Source: PLA3 sp964592235
Lineage (GTDB): Bacteria > Planctomycetota > Phycisphaerae > UBA1845 > UTPLA1
Assembly (NCBI GenBank): GCA_964592235.1
Contig: CAZQCF010000019.1
Location: 7,154-71,153, forward strand
Length of the DNA: 64,000 bases
Direction: 5' to 3'
The notes under the pieces are model-generated. The model had not been told where the DNA came from and made no database searches. It was given only the letters and a program-made list of their open reading frames with translations. Positions 32,797 to 41,589 of the stretch are shown piece by piece; the first letter of the stretch is position 1; each line of letters starts with the position of its first letter. Position numbers and translations under genes: made by a program.

Positions 32797-33873
32797 CTAA
32801 GGGGCGGATTCAACGCTGGGAAGGGCGGCGGTCCGCCCGTCCAGCGGGGGGCGAACGTCGGCGGTGGCCGTGCCGGTCTGTCTACCGAGCAGGGATGCCT
32901 GCACGTCGCTGAAGGCCGTTTCGATGACCGGGTCGCAGGGGTGCAAAGCATGGAGGTCGTGAAGGATCTCCATCGCGGCATGCGGGTCGCCCAGCGTCTC
33001 CCACGCGGCGGCCATATTGATACAAACGTCTGGATCGTGCGGGGCGAGCGCGGCGGCTCGCGAGAAATCAAACAGGGCGCCGACCGCGTCGTCCAGATCG
33101 AATCGAACCAGCCCGAGATTGAACCAGCCATCGGCGACGTTGGGCTGGAGCGCGGTGAAACGCGCCCACGCGTCGCGCGCTTCGGTGAGACGGCCGTCTC
33201 GCTGGGCCAGCCCGGCGAGATTGAACCACGCTCGCGCATCGTCGGGTCGCAGCGCGACGACTTCCCGAAATTGCTCGGACGCCTCCGTGAAGCGCGACAG
33301 GCGATAGAGCAGCGTGCCGAAGTTGTAGCGCGCGTCCGCGTCGCCGGGCTGCAATCGCGCCACGCGCTGGAGCGGGGCGATGGCTTCGTTGAATCGTTGA
33401 AGTCGCACAAGCGATTCAGCGCGGCCCTTGAGCGCGGCGGGATCGTCCTCGTTGCGTTTGAGCACGCGATCGAACTCGGCCAGCGCGGCGTGCGGCCGAT
33501 CGGCGTCGAGGTGTGCCCAGCCGGTCGCGGATCGTGCGTACGACGAATCCCCGGCTCGCGATCGCAGGCGAACGGATTGTTCGTCGGCGCGCTCGCCCAG
33601 CGTGTGCCAATCAATGGATGGAAGCGGGCCCAAGTGATCCGGGGATACCCGATGGCGTCTGATACGCGCGGGAGCGGGCGACGGACTCGATGTGCGTGCA
33701 ACGGTTGGAACCGTCGGGACGGGCAGCCGTGCTGCGCGGATCTGGTCCAGTTCATCCAGCGCGACTCGTTCGAGCGTGACTTGCTTGTGGGTCAACGAAA
33801 GCCACGCCCACAACGCCGTGGTGATGAGCCCAAACACCGCGAGTAAACCGGGAATGATCCAGCGCGTCTTCAC
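32797..33873 (-). CDS. TPR-repeat protein with N-terminal membrane anchor
   Basis: One N-terminal membrane segment (IIPGLLAVFGLITTALWAWLSL), then about six tetratricopeptide repeats over residues 115-310, with the pattern A..E....L...P.DA.A.FNLG (for example RYNFGTLLYRLSRFTEASEQF and AWFNLAGLAQRDGRLTEARDAW). The C-terminus is disordered and Pro/Ala-rich. GTG start at 33873. TPR proteins scaffold protein-protein contacts; partners unknown. Located downstream of the hybrid kinase, separate promoter likely. Confidence 0.8.
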   Translation of the reverse strand: MKTRWIIPGLLAVFGLITTALWAWLSLTHKQVTLERVALDELDQIRAARLPVPTVPTVARTSSPSPAPARIRRHRVSPDHLGPLPSIDWHTLGERADEQSVRLRSRAGDSSYARSATGWAHLDADRPHAALAEFDRVLKRNEDDPAALKGRAESLVRLQRFNEAIAPLQRVARLQPGDADARYNFGTLLYRLSRFTEASEQFREVVALRPDDARAWFNLAGLAQRDGRLTEARDAWARFTALQPNVADGWFNLGLVRFDLDDAVGALFDFSRAAALAPHDPDVCINMAAAWETLGDPHAAMEILHDLHALHPCDPVIETAFSDVQASLLGRQTGTATADVRPPLDGRTAALPSVESAP

Positions 33874-33909
33874 GCGAATATGCTTGAAGGAATGGGGCGC
33901 CCTGTCAAT

Positions 33910-36246
33910 TCATGAACACGCGGCAATCGCCGGATCCGGCGCCGCGTTCCGCTTCAGGGCCTTGCGAATGGCCTTGAAGAGAGCGGGCCGGTCGATGGGC
34001 TTGGAGACATAATCGTCGCAGCCCGCGGCAAGGCAGCGCTCGCGCTCGCCGGTCATCACGTGAGCCGTGAGGGCGATGATGGGGCCGGCGTATGCCTGGC
34101 GGCGCAGATGCCGAACGGCCGAGGCGCCGTCCATCAGCGGCATCTGCATGTCCATGAGAATCACGTCGAAGGGCGCGCCGAGCTGGTTGGCCGACAGAGC
34201 GGTGTCGACGGCGGCCTTTCCGTCTTCGACAACGGTGACGGTCGCGCCGGCGCGCTGAAGGATGTGACTGATCAGTCTTTGGTTGTCTGTGCCGTCTTCG
34301 GCCAGCAGGACCCGGCAGGTGATCTTCTCCTGCGGAATGGAGAAGTCCTCGGGATTGGGTTTCACAACGTTGACACAGAGATCATGCCCCGAGCGGATGG
34401 CGACCCCCTCGAGCGGGCCGCAATGGACATACGCGCGGATGCACGTGCCGGCGCCGGGTGTGCTGTAGGCGACGTGCACATCGCCCCCCAGCAGGTTCGC
34501 CAGCTTGCGCGCGATATACAGACCCAGTCCCGTTCCGCCGAATCGACGCGCGATGGAAGCATCGGCCTGGGTGAAGGGCTTGAACAACTCCCGAATCTGC
34601 TGCTCGGTCATGCCGATGCCCGAATCGATGATGTCAAACTGGATGCAATTGTCCGGCGTTCGCTGCCATTTGGTCACGACGCGAACTCCGCCCGAGTCGG
34701 TGAACTTCATGGCATTGCCAATCAGATTGATAAGAACCTGCCGCAGCCGCATGGCATCGGTTTCGATCGTCTCTGGAATTTCGCCGACGAATTCGGATTC
34801 AAGCGACAACCCCTTTGCGTCGAAACGCACGCGAAGCATGGACGTCACTTCGCTCAACAGCTCCACCGGATTGTGGCGGGCGCGTTCGATGGGCAGGCTG
34901 TCCTGCTCGATCTTGGACAGATCGAGGATGTCATTGATCACCGCGAGGAGGTGTTCACCGTTGCGGCGGATGGTCCGGACCGTTTCGGCCTGCTCTGCCG
35001 GCGCCAAATCGGGTTGCGAAAGTTCCTCCGCGAAGCCGAGGATCGCCGTCATCGGCGTGCGGATTTCGTGGCTCATGTTGGCGAGGAATTCGGACTTGGC
35101 GCGATTGGCGGCGTCGGCCTGCTGCGTGGCAGCCTTGAGCTCCTTATTGAGCTGTTTGAGCTGCCGCGCCTGTTCCGCGGTGGCGCGTTCGGTCTCCTTG
35201 CGACGAGAGATATCGCGCATGGTCAGAATCATCATGGGGCGATCGCCGACGTGAATCGGCCCGCCGCTGATGTCGGCATCGATGCTGGTCTGGTCACGGC
35301 GGATCGCGGCGACCTCAATCACCGGGAAGGCCTGCTGTCCGGACGATTCCTCCAGGGATCGAATGAGCCGCGTGATGCGCAGTGCTTCGGACTCGCCCAG
35401 GATGACGTTCAAAGGACGGCCGACCAATTCGTCGTATTGGTACGCCACAATCTTCAGGCCGGCCGGGTTCACGTGGACGATGCGGTTCGAGGCATCGATG
35501 AGGAACAAACCGTCGGCGGCCTGCTGCCAGATATCGCGGATCGTGTTTTCGCTCTTCGCGAGCTGGTCCGTTCGGACGTCGAGAAGTTTCTGTAACTCGC
35601 TGTGAGCGTGTTCCAGTTGGGCCGTGCTCATGGCAGTCTGTGCCATGTTTTTGACGCTACGCAGGCACAGGCGGATTGAGAAGACGTCCGCGAACACGAC
35701 CCACCAAGCGTGTTCCAGCGAGCGCCATGACGCCGCCACGGCGGTGCCGTAGACCGAGTAGGGCCACCAGAATCCGCGGATCACATGATCCAGCGCCGTC
35801 ACGGCCGAGGCGGTCACAATGACGCGCCAGTCGCGATAAAACGCGAGAAACGCCAGTGAGCCGAAAATGTGAAAGTGCGTCTCGATCCGCCCGCCGGTGA
35901 ACTGGATCAACAAGCCGGACTGAACCAACTGGGCCGCCGCGATCATGTGGCGCGTCAGTGTATCACCTGGTCGCGTGGCGGCCAGCCAGACCGGCGGAAC
36001 GACGACCAGTGTGCCGAGTACAAGCGCCGTCAGCACATGTGGATGAATCCGGCTTGCGGCGCCTTCCCAGGTGAGCGGCGTAATCCAGAATGCGAGGACG
36101 ATGCACGCGATGTACTGCAGCACCATGAGCACGATGAAGAGTCGATCGGTCTGCGCATGCGTGCGGCGCAAATACTCGCGGAGCAGTTCCTTCGCGCGAT
36201 GCTGCGTCGTTTCGTTGACCGCCGGAAGGGTCGGCGCTCCGATCAT
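33910..36246 (-). CDS. Hybrid sensor histidine kinase / response regulator
   Basis: Order: N-terminal membrane sensor with about six hydrophobic segments (residues ~40-200) including the motif HFHIFGSLAFLAFYRDWRV; coiled coil; PAS domain (~residues 235-345); HisKA with NMSHEIRTPMTAILGF (phospho-His); HATPase_c with NLIGNAMKFTD, DSGIGM and GGTGLGLYIARKL; and a C-terminal receiver domain with DVILMDMQMPLMDG (phospho-Asp). It is a self-contained phosphorelay without an Hpt domain; the output partner is not in the window. GGAGGAGGAG precedes the ATG at 36246, which overlaps the stop of the thioredoxin-like gene (ATGA). Confidence 0.93.
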   Translation of the reverse strand: MIGAPTLPAVNETTQHRAKELLREYLRRTHAQTDRLFIVLMVLQYIACIVLAFWITPLTWEGAASRIHPHVLTALVLGTLVVVPPVWLAATRPGDTLTRHMIAAAQLVQSGLLIQFTGGRIETHFHIFGSLAFLAFYRDWRVIVTASAVTALDHVIRGFWWPYSVYGTAVAASWRSLEHAWWVVFADVFSIRLCLRSVKNMAQTAMSTAQLEHAHSELQKLLDVRTDQLAKSENTIRDIWQQAADGLFLIDASNRIVHVNPAGLKIVAYQYDELVGRPLNVILGESEALRITRLIRSLEESSGQQAFPVIEVAAIRRDQTSIDADISGGPIHVGDRPMMILTMRDISRRKETERATAEQARQLKQLNKELKAATQQADAANRAKSEFLANMSHEIRTPMTAILGFAEELSQPDLAPAEQAETVRTIRRNGEHLLAVINDILDLSKIEQDSLPIERARHNPVELLSEVTSMLRVRFDAKGLSLESEFVGEIPETIETDAMRLRQVLINLIGNAMKFTDSGGVRVVTKWQRTPDNCIQFDIIDSGIGMTEQQIRELFKPFTQADASIARRFGGTGLGLYIARKLANLLGGDVHVAYSTPGAGTCIRAYVHCGPLEGVAIRSGHDLCVNVVKPNPEDFSIPQEKITCRVLLAEDGTDNQRLISHILQRAGATVTVVEDGKAAVDTALSANQLGAPFDVILMDMQMPLMDGASAVRHLRRQAYAGPIIALTAHVMTGERERCLAAGCDDYVSKPIDRPALFKAIRKALKRNAAPDPAIAACS

Positions 36247-36833
36247 GGCCGCTCCTCCTCCATGGGTAGCACGAGCTGACAGCCGTACACCGGGGACGTA
36301 TCGCGTCTTGTCGGCCGGCCGCATGCGATGGCATGAATCGCTTCGGTTCCGATGCAGTCGCCTTCATGCCCGCGCGAGCCCGTGATGCCGCCGTGGAAAA
36401 GCAGACGCCCTCCCCAATTATAGACGTATGTCTCTCCTGAACAGACGGCCCCGAAATACGCCGCGATCCGGCCGGCTTGATCCACGCATCGCCGGGCGTT
36501 CGGAATCTCCGCCACCATGTTCCAGGCTGCGCCGTGGCACCAGGAATCGTTCTCGTCGGCAGGTTTCGTAAAGACAAACAAGGCCGTCAATGCGTCGGTG
36601 CGGTCTCCCACCGCCTGCTCATACATGCGAATGCTGGCGACGCTGCACGGGCATTTGGGATGGATGAACATCACAAACGTTGGGCGATTCGCATCGTAAT
36701 TCAGGCTCGCGCCCACCGGCCAGACGTCGCTCGCGGCGTGCGCCGGTTTGGGCGTTGTCGAGTAACTCACGAGCACAAAGTACCCCGCGGTCATCGCGAG
36801 GATCCATGTCGACAATATACTAACTGTTCTCAT
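36243..36833 (-). CDS. Thioredoxin-fold protein with CPC motif (RedB-like)
   Basis: Membrane-anchored thioredoxin-like protein. N-terminal hydrophobic segment (MRTVSILSTWILAMTAGYFVLVSY), then RPTFVMFIHPKCPCSVASIRMYE with a C-P-C pair in place of the usual CxxC. Further Cys-rich regions and a GGRLLFHGGITGSRGHEGD segment follow. The gene is translationally coupled to the hybrid kinase. In my recollection this pairing (RedB-like CPC protein plus kinase with HFHIFGSLAF) recurs in Planctomycetota, suggesting a redox-sensing unit; this is inference. Start at 36833 gives a plausible signal-anchor; a frame from 36968 does not. Confidence 0.7.
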   Translation of the reverse strand: MRTVSILSTWILAMTAGYFVLVSYSTTPKPAHAASDVWPVGASLNYDANRPTFVMFIHPKCPCSVASIRMYEQAVGDRTDALTALFVFTKPADENDSWCHGAAWNMVAEIPNARRCVDQAGRIAAYFGAVCSGETYVYNWGGRLLFHGGITGSRGHEGDCIGTEAIHAIACGRPTRRDTSPVYGCQLVLPMEEERP

Positions 36834-37107
36834 TTGAATCTCGGTGCCCCGTCCGCTGCCGATCCATCGACCGTTGAAACGCGCTGGGCCCTCTCGTCGA
36901 GGCCGGGGCGAGCGACGCCAAAATCTCCCGGCCGCATGGCACCGGTATCGGTTCCGGGAAGGCGCCATTTGACGTGCTCAACGCGTGAAAATTCTGGTCC
37001 GAGAAGGGCCGTGCGGCGCAGGGACCGCGGCGGGTTCCCGACATGACAGGTCGGGACCGGCGAAACGGACTCTCAACTACTCAATCCAAAGGGGGTTTCG
37101 TTGCGGG

Positions 37108-38472
37108 TCACCGTTGGCAAATGGCGAATACGTGCCCGTTCGTGCGGAAATACAGCGTGTCGTTCGCGATGGCCGGCGTCGCCATGCAGACTTCTCCCAG
37201 GTCGTTCTTCGCCAGTCGTTCGAACGACGGACCGGCGCGAACCACAAATACTTCGCCCTCTTCACTGGTGAAATAAAGCTTGCCATCCGCCGCGACGCCC
37301 GAGGCGGTGAAGCCGGTTCCACTTTCAAGCCGCTCCTTGTATTTCTGCTCGCCCGTGCCGGCGTCGAAGCACGTCAGCACGCCGTTGTCGCGGCAGCAGT
37401 AGAGCAGCCCTTCATACACAACCGGCGTCTGCATGTAGTTGCCCGTGCGATCGCTCCACCATGCCACGTTCTTGTCCTTCGCGTCGGTCGAGGCCAGCTT
37501 GATCCGCCCCGATGCACTCGTCTTAATCGCGTAGACCGGCGCCATGCTTCCGTGCGCGTTGGTGATATACACCAGCCCTTTCGACACGACCGGCGTCGGC
37601 ACGGGGATATCCCCGCCGCCGCGCAAGCGCCAAAGCTCCTTGCCCGTCGTGAAATCGTACCCGCCGATATGCTTGAAGCCGTTGGCGATGATCTGCGTCC
37701 GGCTGTCGCTCGTGTCCACCGTCGGCGTGCTCCACGTTGGAACCTCGTTCCGCGGCGTGATCCACACCTCGTCACCCGTCTTGATGTCCAGCGCCGCGAG
37801 GAACGAGTTCTTCTGCACGTCGCACTGCACGATCACGCGGCCGTCGTGGATGATCGGTGAGCTGGCGAAACCCCACTGCGCGTCGGGCACCATGTAGAAG
37901 CCCGAATCAAGCAATCCCAGGTCCTTTTTCCACAGCAGCTTGCCCTTCATGTCGTAGCAATACAGCCCCTCGCTGCCGAAGAACGCGACAAGGTGCTTGC
38001 CGTCGGTCGCAGGCGTTGAGTTCGCGTGGCTGCTCTTGGCGTGCCGCTTGACCTTGGGCACGCCCTTGCACGCCTCCTTGTCCCACAGAACCTTCCCCGT
38101 CTTACGATCCAGGCACAGCACCCGAAAACTGTGCGACTCCGGCTCATCCAGCGATTCGATGTTGCCGTACAACCCGACCTTCACCTCGACCTTGTCCAGC
38201 TCGGTGTTGACGGCCGTCGTGATGAAAAGTTTCTCGTCCCAGATGACCGGCGAGGAGTAACCCAGCCCGGCGATCGGCGTCTTCCATGCGATGTTGGTCC
38301 CCCTGGCCACGTCCCAGGTGATCGGCGTCGTCTGCCCCTCTCCCACGCCGCTCGCCTGCGGCCCGCGAAACTGCGGCCACCGCGCGGTGTCTTTCTCGCC
38401 CGCCTGCACAAATCCCTGCAAAAGAGCGGCGAGCACCAGCGCGAGCATCACGAATCGATTGGGTCGGAACAT
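37108..38472 (-). CDS. PQQ-like beta-propeller secreted protein
   Basis: Signal peptide (MFRPNRFVMLALVLAALLQGFVQA) followed by WPQFRGPQASGVGEG, the common start of planctomycetal PQQ_2/BamB-like propellers, and ~seven repeats with the pattern ..LYCYD..TGK.LW (e.g. VLCLDRKTGKVLWDKE, GLYCYDMKGKLLWKKD, GYDFTTGKELWRLRG, LTCFDAGTGEQKY). No catalytic Asp/Cys typical of quinoprotein dehydrogenases is obvious, so a binding or scaffolding role is more likely. GGAGG lies ~10 nt before the ATG at 38472. Confidence 0.85.
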   Translation of the reverse strand: MFRPNRFVMLALVLAALLQGFVQAGEKDTARWPQFRGPQASGVGEGQTTPITWDVARGTNIAWKTPIAGLGYSSPVIWDEKLFITTAVNTELDKVEVKVGLYGNIESLDEPESHSFRVLCLDRKTGKVLWDKEACKGVPKVKRHAKSSHANSTPATDGKHLVAFFGSEGLYCYDMKGKLLWKKDLGLLDSGFYMVPDAQWGFASSPIIHDGRVIVQCDVQKNSFLAALDIKTGDEVWITPRNEVPTWSTPTVDTSDSRTQIIANGFKHIGGYDFTTGKELWRLRGGGDIPVPTPVVSKGLVYITNAHGSMAPVYAIKTSASGRIKLASTDAKDKNVAWWSDRTGNYMQTPVVYEGLLYCCRDNGVLTCFDAGTGEQKYKERLESGTGFTASGVAADGKLYFTSEEGEVFVVRAGPSFERLAKNDLGEVCMATPAIANDTLYFRTNGHVFAICQR

Positions 38473-38580
38473 GGCGACGGGCCTCCGGGTCAAAGTGCGC
38501 CGGCCGGTAGCATGCAATTCATGCAGACAGGCAGCGGGTGCTGCGAGCGGGCCGACCGCGCGAAGCGCGCAGACTCCGCC

Positions 38581-38709
38581 CGTTGGCGAAGTACCATGCT
38601 AATCGTCGTGGAACCGGATGTCTTTCGCGCGGGGGGAGTGGGCGGACGCCGATCCGAGCCGCCGCAGTCATGCGGCGGAATCAGTCCGAGCCGCGACCTC
38701 GAAGGGAGA
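38581..38709. repeat. 129-bp perfect direct repeat, copy 1
   Basis: Identical, as far as I can compare by eye, to 39563-39691 (offset 982 bp). Begins CGTTGGCGAAGTACCATGCT and ends in GACCTCGAAGGGAGA; contains the CCGCCGCA-GTCA-TGCGGCGG palindrome. The two copies bracket RHS fragments B and C. Confidence 0.88.
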
Positions 38710-38863
38710 GAGTGTGCCGGCCGCACACGCGCGTGTGCCACTGCTTCAAGCAGTGGTTGATCGCGCGAAACGCTTTCGCCCCTTCGCCACTGCTTGTCTA
38801 AGACTCGTCGTGGCGGGAAGCAGTGGCACCCTCACCCCGGCCCTCTCCCTGGAAGGGCGAGGG
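38656..38863. repeat. ~208-bp composite repeat (copy 2, inverted)
   Basis: Inverted copy of 27518-27724: palindrome, GGTCGCGGC part, ACACGCGCGTGTGCC, CCACTGCTT-C-AAGCAGTGG, TTGATCGCGCGAAACGC, a diverged middle and the final CCCTCTCCCT hairpin. Overlaps the direct repeat at its start. Confidence 0.9.
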
Positions 38864-38913
38864 GGGCGGCACTTCGCTGCCTGATGCGGCCTGCGAGAGC
38901 GGGGGCGGCACTT

Positions 38914-39142
38914 CGCCCGTCATGGCCCGGGTGCTGCCGACCTGGTCGGTGTGGTACCAGTTCGTCTCCTCGCTCGGCTGCGTGGCCGGGTAGACCGGCG
39001 GCGTCACGATCGTGCGATACGAACCCGGCATGTGATCGGCGATGCGTACCGGCGTCAGGGCCGGCGGCGATTCGTGATCGGAGTCAATTGTATAATCGCC
39101 GTACACCGTGTCGCCGTCGTAGTCGGTCCAGACGCCCATCAC
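38914..39142 (-). pseudogene. RHS/YD-repeat fragment C (3' part of the core)
   Basis: Open reading frame VMGVWTDYDGDTVYGDYTI ... NWYHTDQVGSTRAMTG, which is the classical end of an RHS core (HTDQxGSxRAxT). Flanked on both sides by repeats that supply the artefactual ends. It is not linked to a complete RHS gene. Confidence 0.75.
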
Positions 39143-39143
39143 A

Positions 39144-39268
39144 GAGCCGCGACCGCCTGCCCTTGATGATGCGAAGCATTGTCCAGGGTGACGGAGCGGG
39201 TTGGCGCCGGTCCGAGCCGCCGCAGTCATGCGGCGGAATCAGTCCGAGCCGCGACCGTGAGGGAGCGG
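39144..39268. repeat. Inverted dispersed repeats between RHS fragments
   Basis: 39144-39203 is the inverted relative of 20306-20369 (GAGCCGCGACCGCCTGCCC ... GGAGCGGGTTGGC). 39210-39268 holds the palindrome CCGCCGCA-GTCA-TGCGGCGG and the CCGAGCCGCGACCGTGAGGG unit that resembles the riboswitch copy. Fragments B and C of the RHS core are separated by this block. Confidence 0.85.
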
Positions 39269-39339
39269 TCCTCTCTCGAATGAGACGGCCGTCACGATTT
39301 GGCGCTGACCACTCCCTGACGGTCGTGGCTCGGATCGAG

Positions 39340-39538
39340 CGCCCAGCGGGGACAGCGACTCCGGGTCGCGGTCGCGCATGAGATAGCGGGCCCGGCCCGA
39401 GTGATACTGAAACTCCCGCACCGCCAGCTTGACGTGTTTGGCCGGCACGTTCTCGGGATCGCCGTCCCATTCGAATGTGTCGGTCACGACCATCCAGATC
39501 CGCCCCGCGCCGTCGTAATTGAACCGCGTCCCAATCAA
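39340..39538 (-). pseudogene. RHS/YD-repeat fragment B
   Basis: Reads TRFNYDGAGRIWMVVTDTFE ... REFQYHSGRARYLMRDRDPES, followed by repeat-derived sequence. Same RHS segment as in fragment A (FNFDGAGRIWMVMNDTYEWDGDPEN ... YHSGQARYLMRDGD). In a normal gene B would continue directly into C. Confidence 0.75.
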
Positions 39539-39562
39539 TGAGCTACGTCCCTTTTTTCTGTT

Positions 39563-39691
39563 CGTTGGCGAAGTACCATGCTAATCGTCGTGGAACCGGA
39601 TGTCTTTCGCGCGGGGGGAGTGGGCGGACGCCGATCCGAGCCGCCGCAGTCATGCGGCGGAATCAGTCCGAGCCGCGACCTCGAAGGGAGA
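39563..39691. repeat. 129-bp perfect direct repeat, copy 2
   Basis: Second copy of 38581-38709. It lies between RHS fragments B and A. Confidence 0.88.
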
Positions 39692-39708
39692 AGGTGTAGC
39701 GGTCACGA

Positions 39709-40238
39709 TCGCGCTTCTCCGAGTCGCCGTCACGCATGAGATACCGCGCTTGGCCGGAGTGATAGCGGAACTCCCGCGCGGAGAGCTTCTGGATATTCGT
39801 CGGCTCGTTCTCCGGGTCACCGTCCCATTCGTAGGTGTCGTTCATGACCATCCAGATCCGCCCCGCGCCGTCGAAGTTGAACCAAGTCCGATGATACGTC
39901 TCGCCCTCGCCTTCGTCCGGCCGATGCCGAATGATCTGCCGCACGTCGCCGGTGTAGCCCTCGGCCACCGCATAAGTATACCACACTGTCTCGACCAATT
40001 CATCCGGCTCGGGGACGGTGTCGTACACCTCGTACTTCAGCAGCCGGTTGTCGTTGCTGTCGTAGGTCTCCCAATCGTCCACGTCATAAGTGTAGGTTGT
40101 GAGGTAGGTTCCGTCGTTCTTCGTCCGCCGGTTGCCGCCCGCGTCGTAGGTATAGACCCGGTCGTAAGAGATGCCGTACTGGCCGCCGTTAGTTGCTGCG
40201 ATGCCGTGATACCCTGTGTCGAGATTCCGGCATTTCGT
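39709..40238 (-). pseudogene. RHS/YD-repeat fragment A
   Basis: Contains YD repeats (YDRVYTYDAGGNRRTKNDGT, TYTYDVDDWETYDSNDNRLL) and then the core segment shared with fragment B. A stop (40239-40241) precedes it, and the 3' side runs into repeat DNA, so both ends are lost. With B and C, it is the remains of an RHS-family gene. Confidence 0.8.
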
Positions 40239-40268
40239 TCATCGCCCGCCAGCGCGGTTCGGCCCGCC

Positions 40269-40850
40269 TCACCCTGTGCCGTCGCGCGGTTTGCGGCGGA
40301 TCGCGCCGGCTTCGAACGGCACGTCGGCCTGCGGCAGTTTGCGCTGAAGTTTCCACCGTTCGATGAACCAATGCGGATCGCGGCGGTATTCCTCGATCAC
40401 GCGCCAGGTGTAATGCTCGCCGCACTCCGGGCATCGACGGTTGTCTTCCAGCCCGGTCAGGTTGTAGCCGCAGTGAATGCAGAACGGCTCGGTTCGCGCC
40501 TTGATCGCCTTGCGGACGACAAACCCGCCCAGCGACAGCAGGATCGCCCCGGCGAACAGCAGCCCCTTGACCCCCAGCACCAGCAACAGGCTGGCCAGCG
40601 GCGGAAAGAAAAACGCCCCCGCGATGACCAGCAACATCACCACCATCGGCACGGCCAGAACCCATCGCCAGCCGACGTATTGCATCCCGTCGCGCCAGCT
40701 CGGCCGCCACCATTGCACGGAGCCCGGCGCAGCGCGCACGTCGCTGGGCGTCCCGACGACTTCGGGCGGCAGCTGCGCCTCGAGCGGTCGATCATCCTCC
40801 ACCGTTTCGGAGGCGCCAGGATCGCGCGAATCGGCTCCATGGTCGGTCAT
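40269..40850 (-). CDS. Zinc-ribbon membrane protein
   Basis: Two membrane helices (WVLAVPMVVMLLVIAGAFFF and LLLVLGVKGLLFAGAILLSL) follow a cytoplasmic acidic N-terminus. The soluble part has a zinc ribbon: FCIHCGYNLTGLEDNRRCPECGEHY (C-x2-C ... C-x2-C). This CxxCGYNLTGL ribbon recurs in Planctomycetota membrane proteins. The ATG at 40850 gives 193 aa; a frame to 40958 adds a Pro/Arg stretch without support. Function unknown. Confidence 0.75.
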   Translation of the reverse strand: MTDHGADSRDPGASETVEDDRPLEAQLPPEVVGTPSDVRAAPGSVQWWRPSWRDGMQYVGWRWVLAVPMVVMLLVIAGAFFFPPLASLLLVLGVKGLLFAGAILLSLGGFVVRKAIKARTEPFCIHCGYNLTGLEDNRRCPECGEHYTWRVIEEYRRDPHWFIERWKLQRKLPQADVPFEAGAIRRKPRDGTG

Positions 40851-41589
40851 TTCGCGAGGCTCACGGTGGTTTGGTCCGCGATGGGGCGCGCTGGCAAACC
40901 GGAACAGGCAAGCAACATCGCTTTCCCCGGCACGCTTGAGCGGGGCCATCCCGGGCAATCAGACCGGGCAATTCTACCGTCCGTCGCCGCGCCCGCACCC
41001 GGATTCGTCTCCCTTGCTGCCGCCGAATCGCAGTCTCCGGGCCTCCGCGGGGGGCCGGAAAAAAACTTTTTTATTCGGCTCGCGTTAGGGTTGACGTTCG
41101 GCCGAAGTTAGGATATGGTCACTCATACATTCGTCGGTCGCAAGGAATCGGAAGGCCAGCGCTGGTTGCGCCGCCGGACGGCGGAGCTGGTGGATCGGCT
41201 GATCAACATGTTCTCGGCGGAGGCAGCCGCCGGGAACGCTGGTAACGCAGGCGCGGTCGCGGACGATACGCCGGCGTGCTGTTTCGGCCCCGGTGGAGAT
41301 TTCCGCCGGGTTTACAGCCCGCGGCTTCGCGTGGTGCCGGCGTCGACTGGATCCGAGCATTCGTGCGAGGCGAATTGTGAGAGTTCGCCGCCGTTCGCTC
41401 GACCTGGCCCGCACCCGACTCGTTCGATTGCGGCGCTGCGGTTGCTGGCTGATCTGGACGCCGCATTGGGCACGGGCGAAACGGCCACGGACGATTCGCT
41501 GCCTGCTGACGCCGCCGCCCTGCCGCCAGTCATGCTCGGCCCGCAAGGACTCAACGGTACGCCGTGGCCACGACGTACGGAGAAACTAA
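40851..41589. other. Long spacer upstream of lexA
   Basis: ~740 bp without a convincing gene. It contains a lexA promoter candidate (41091-41119) and the A/T-rich run GGAAAAAAACTTTTTTATTC just upstream. A reading frame from an ATG at 41115 runs past the lexA start in another frame; the ATG lies within the -10 element, so I reject it as coding. If the promoter is used, lexA would have a ~460-nt leader. Confidence 0.5.
41091..41119 (+). promoter_or_regulatory. Candidate sigma-70 promoter with palindromic spacer (lexA?)
   Basis: TTGACG (41091-41096), 17-bp spacer and TATGGT (41114-41119). The spacer opens with the perfect palindrome TTCGGCCGAA (41097-41106), a possible operator. Location relative to lexA is distal. 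Confidence 0.45.

Noticed and set aside
38798..39229. 144-residue protein combining RHS sequence and repeats
   Set aside because: Both ends are translated repeats; only the central RHS portion is meaningful, so listed as pseudogene fragment C.
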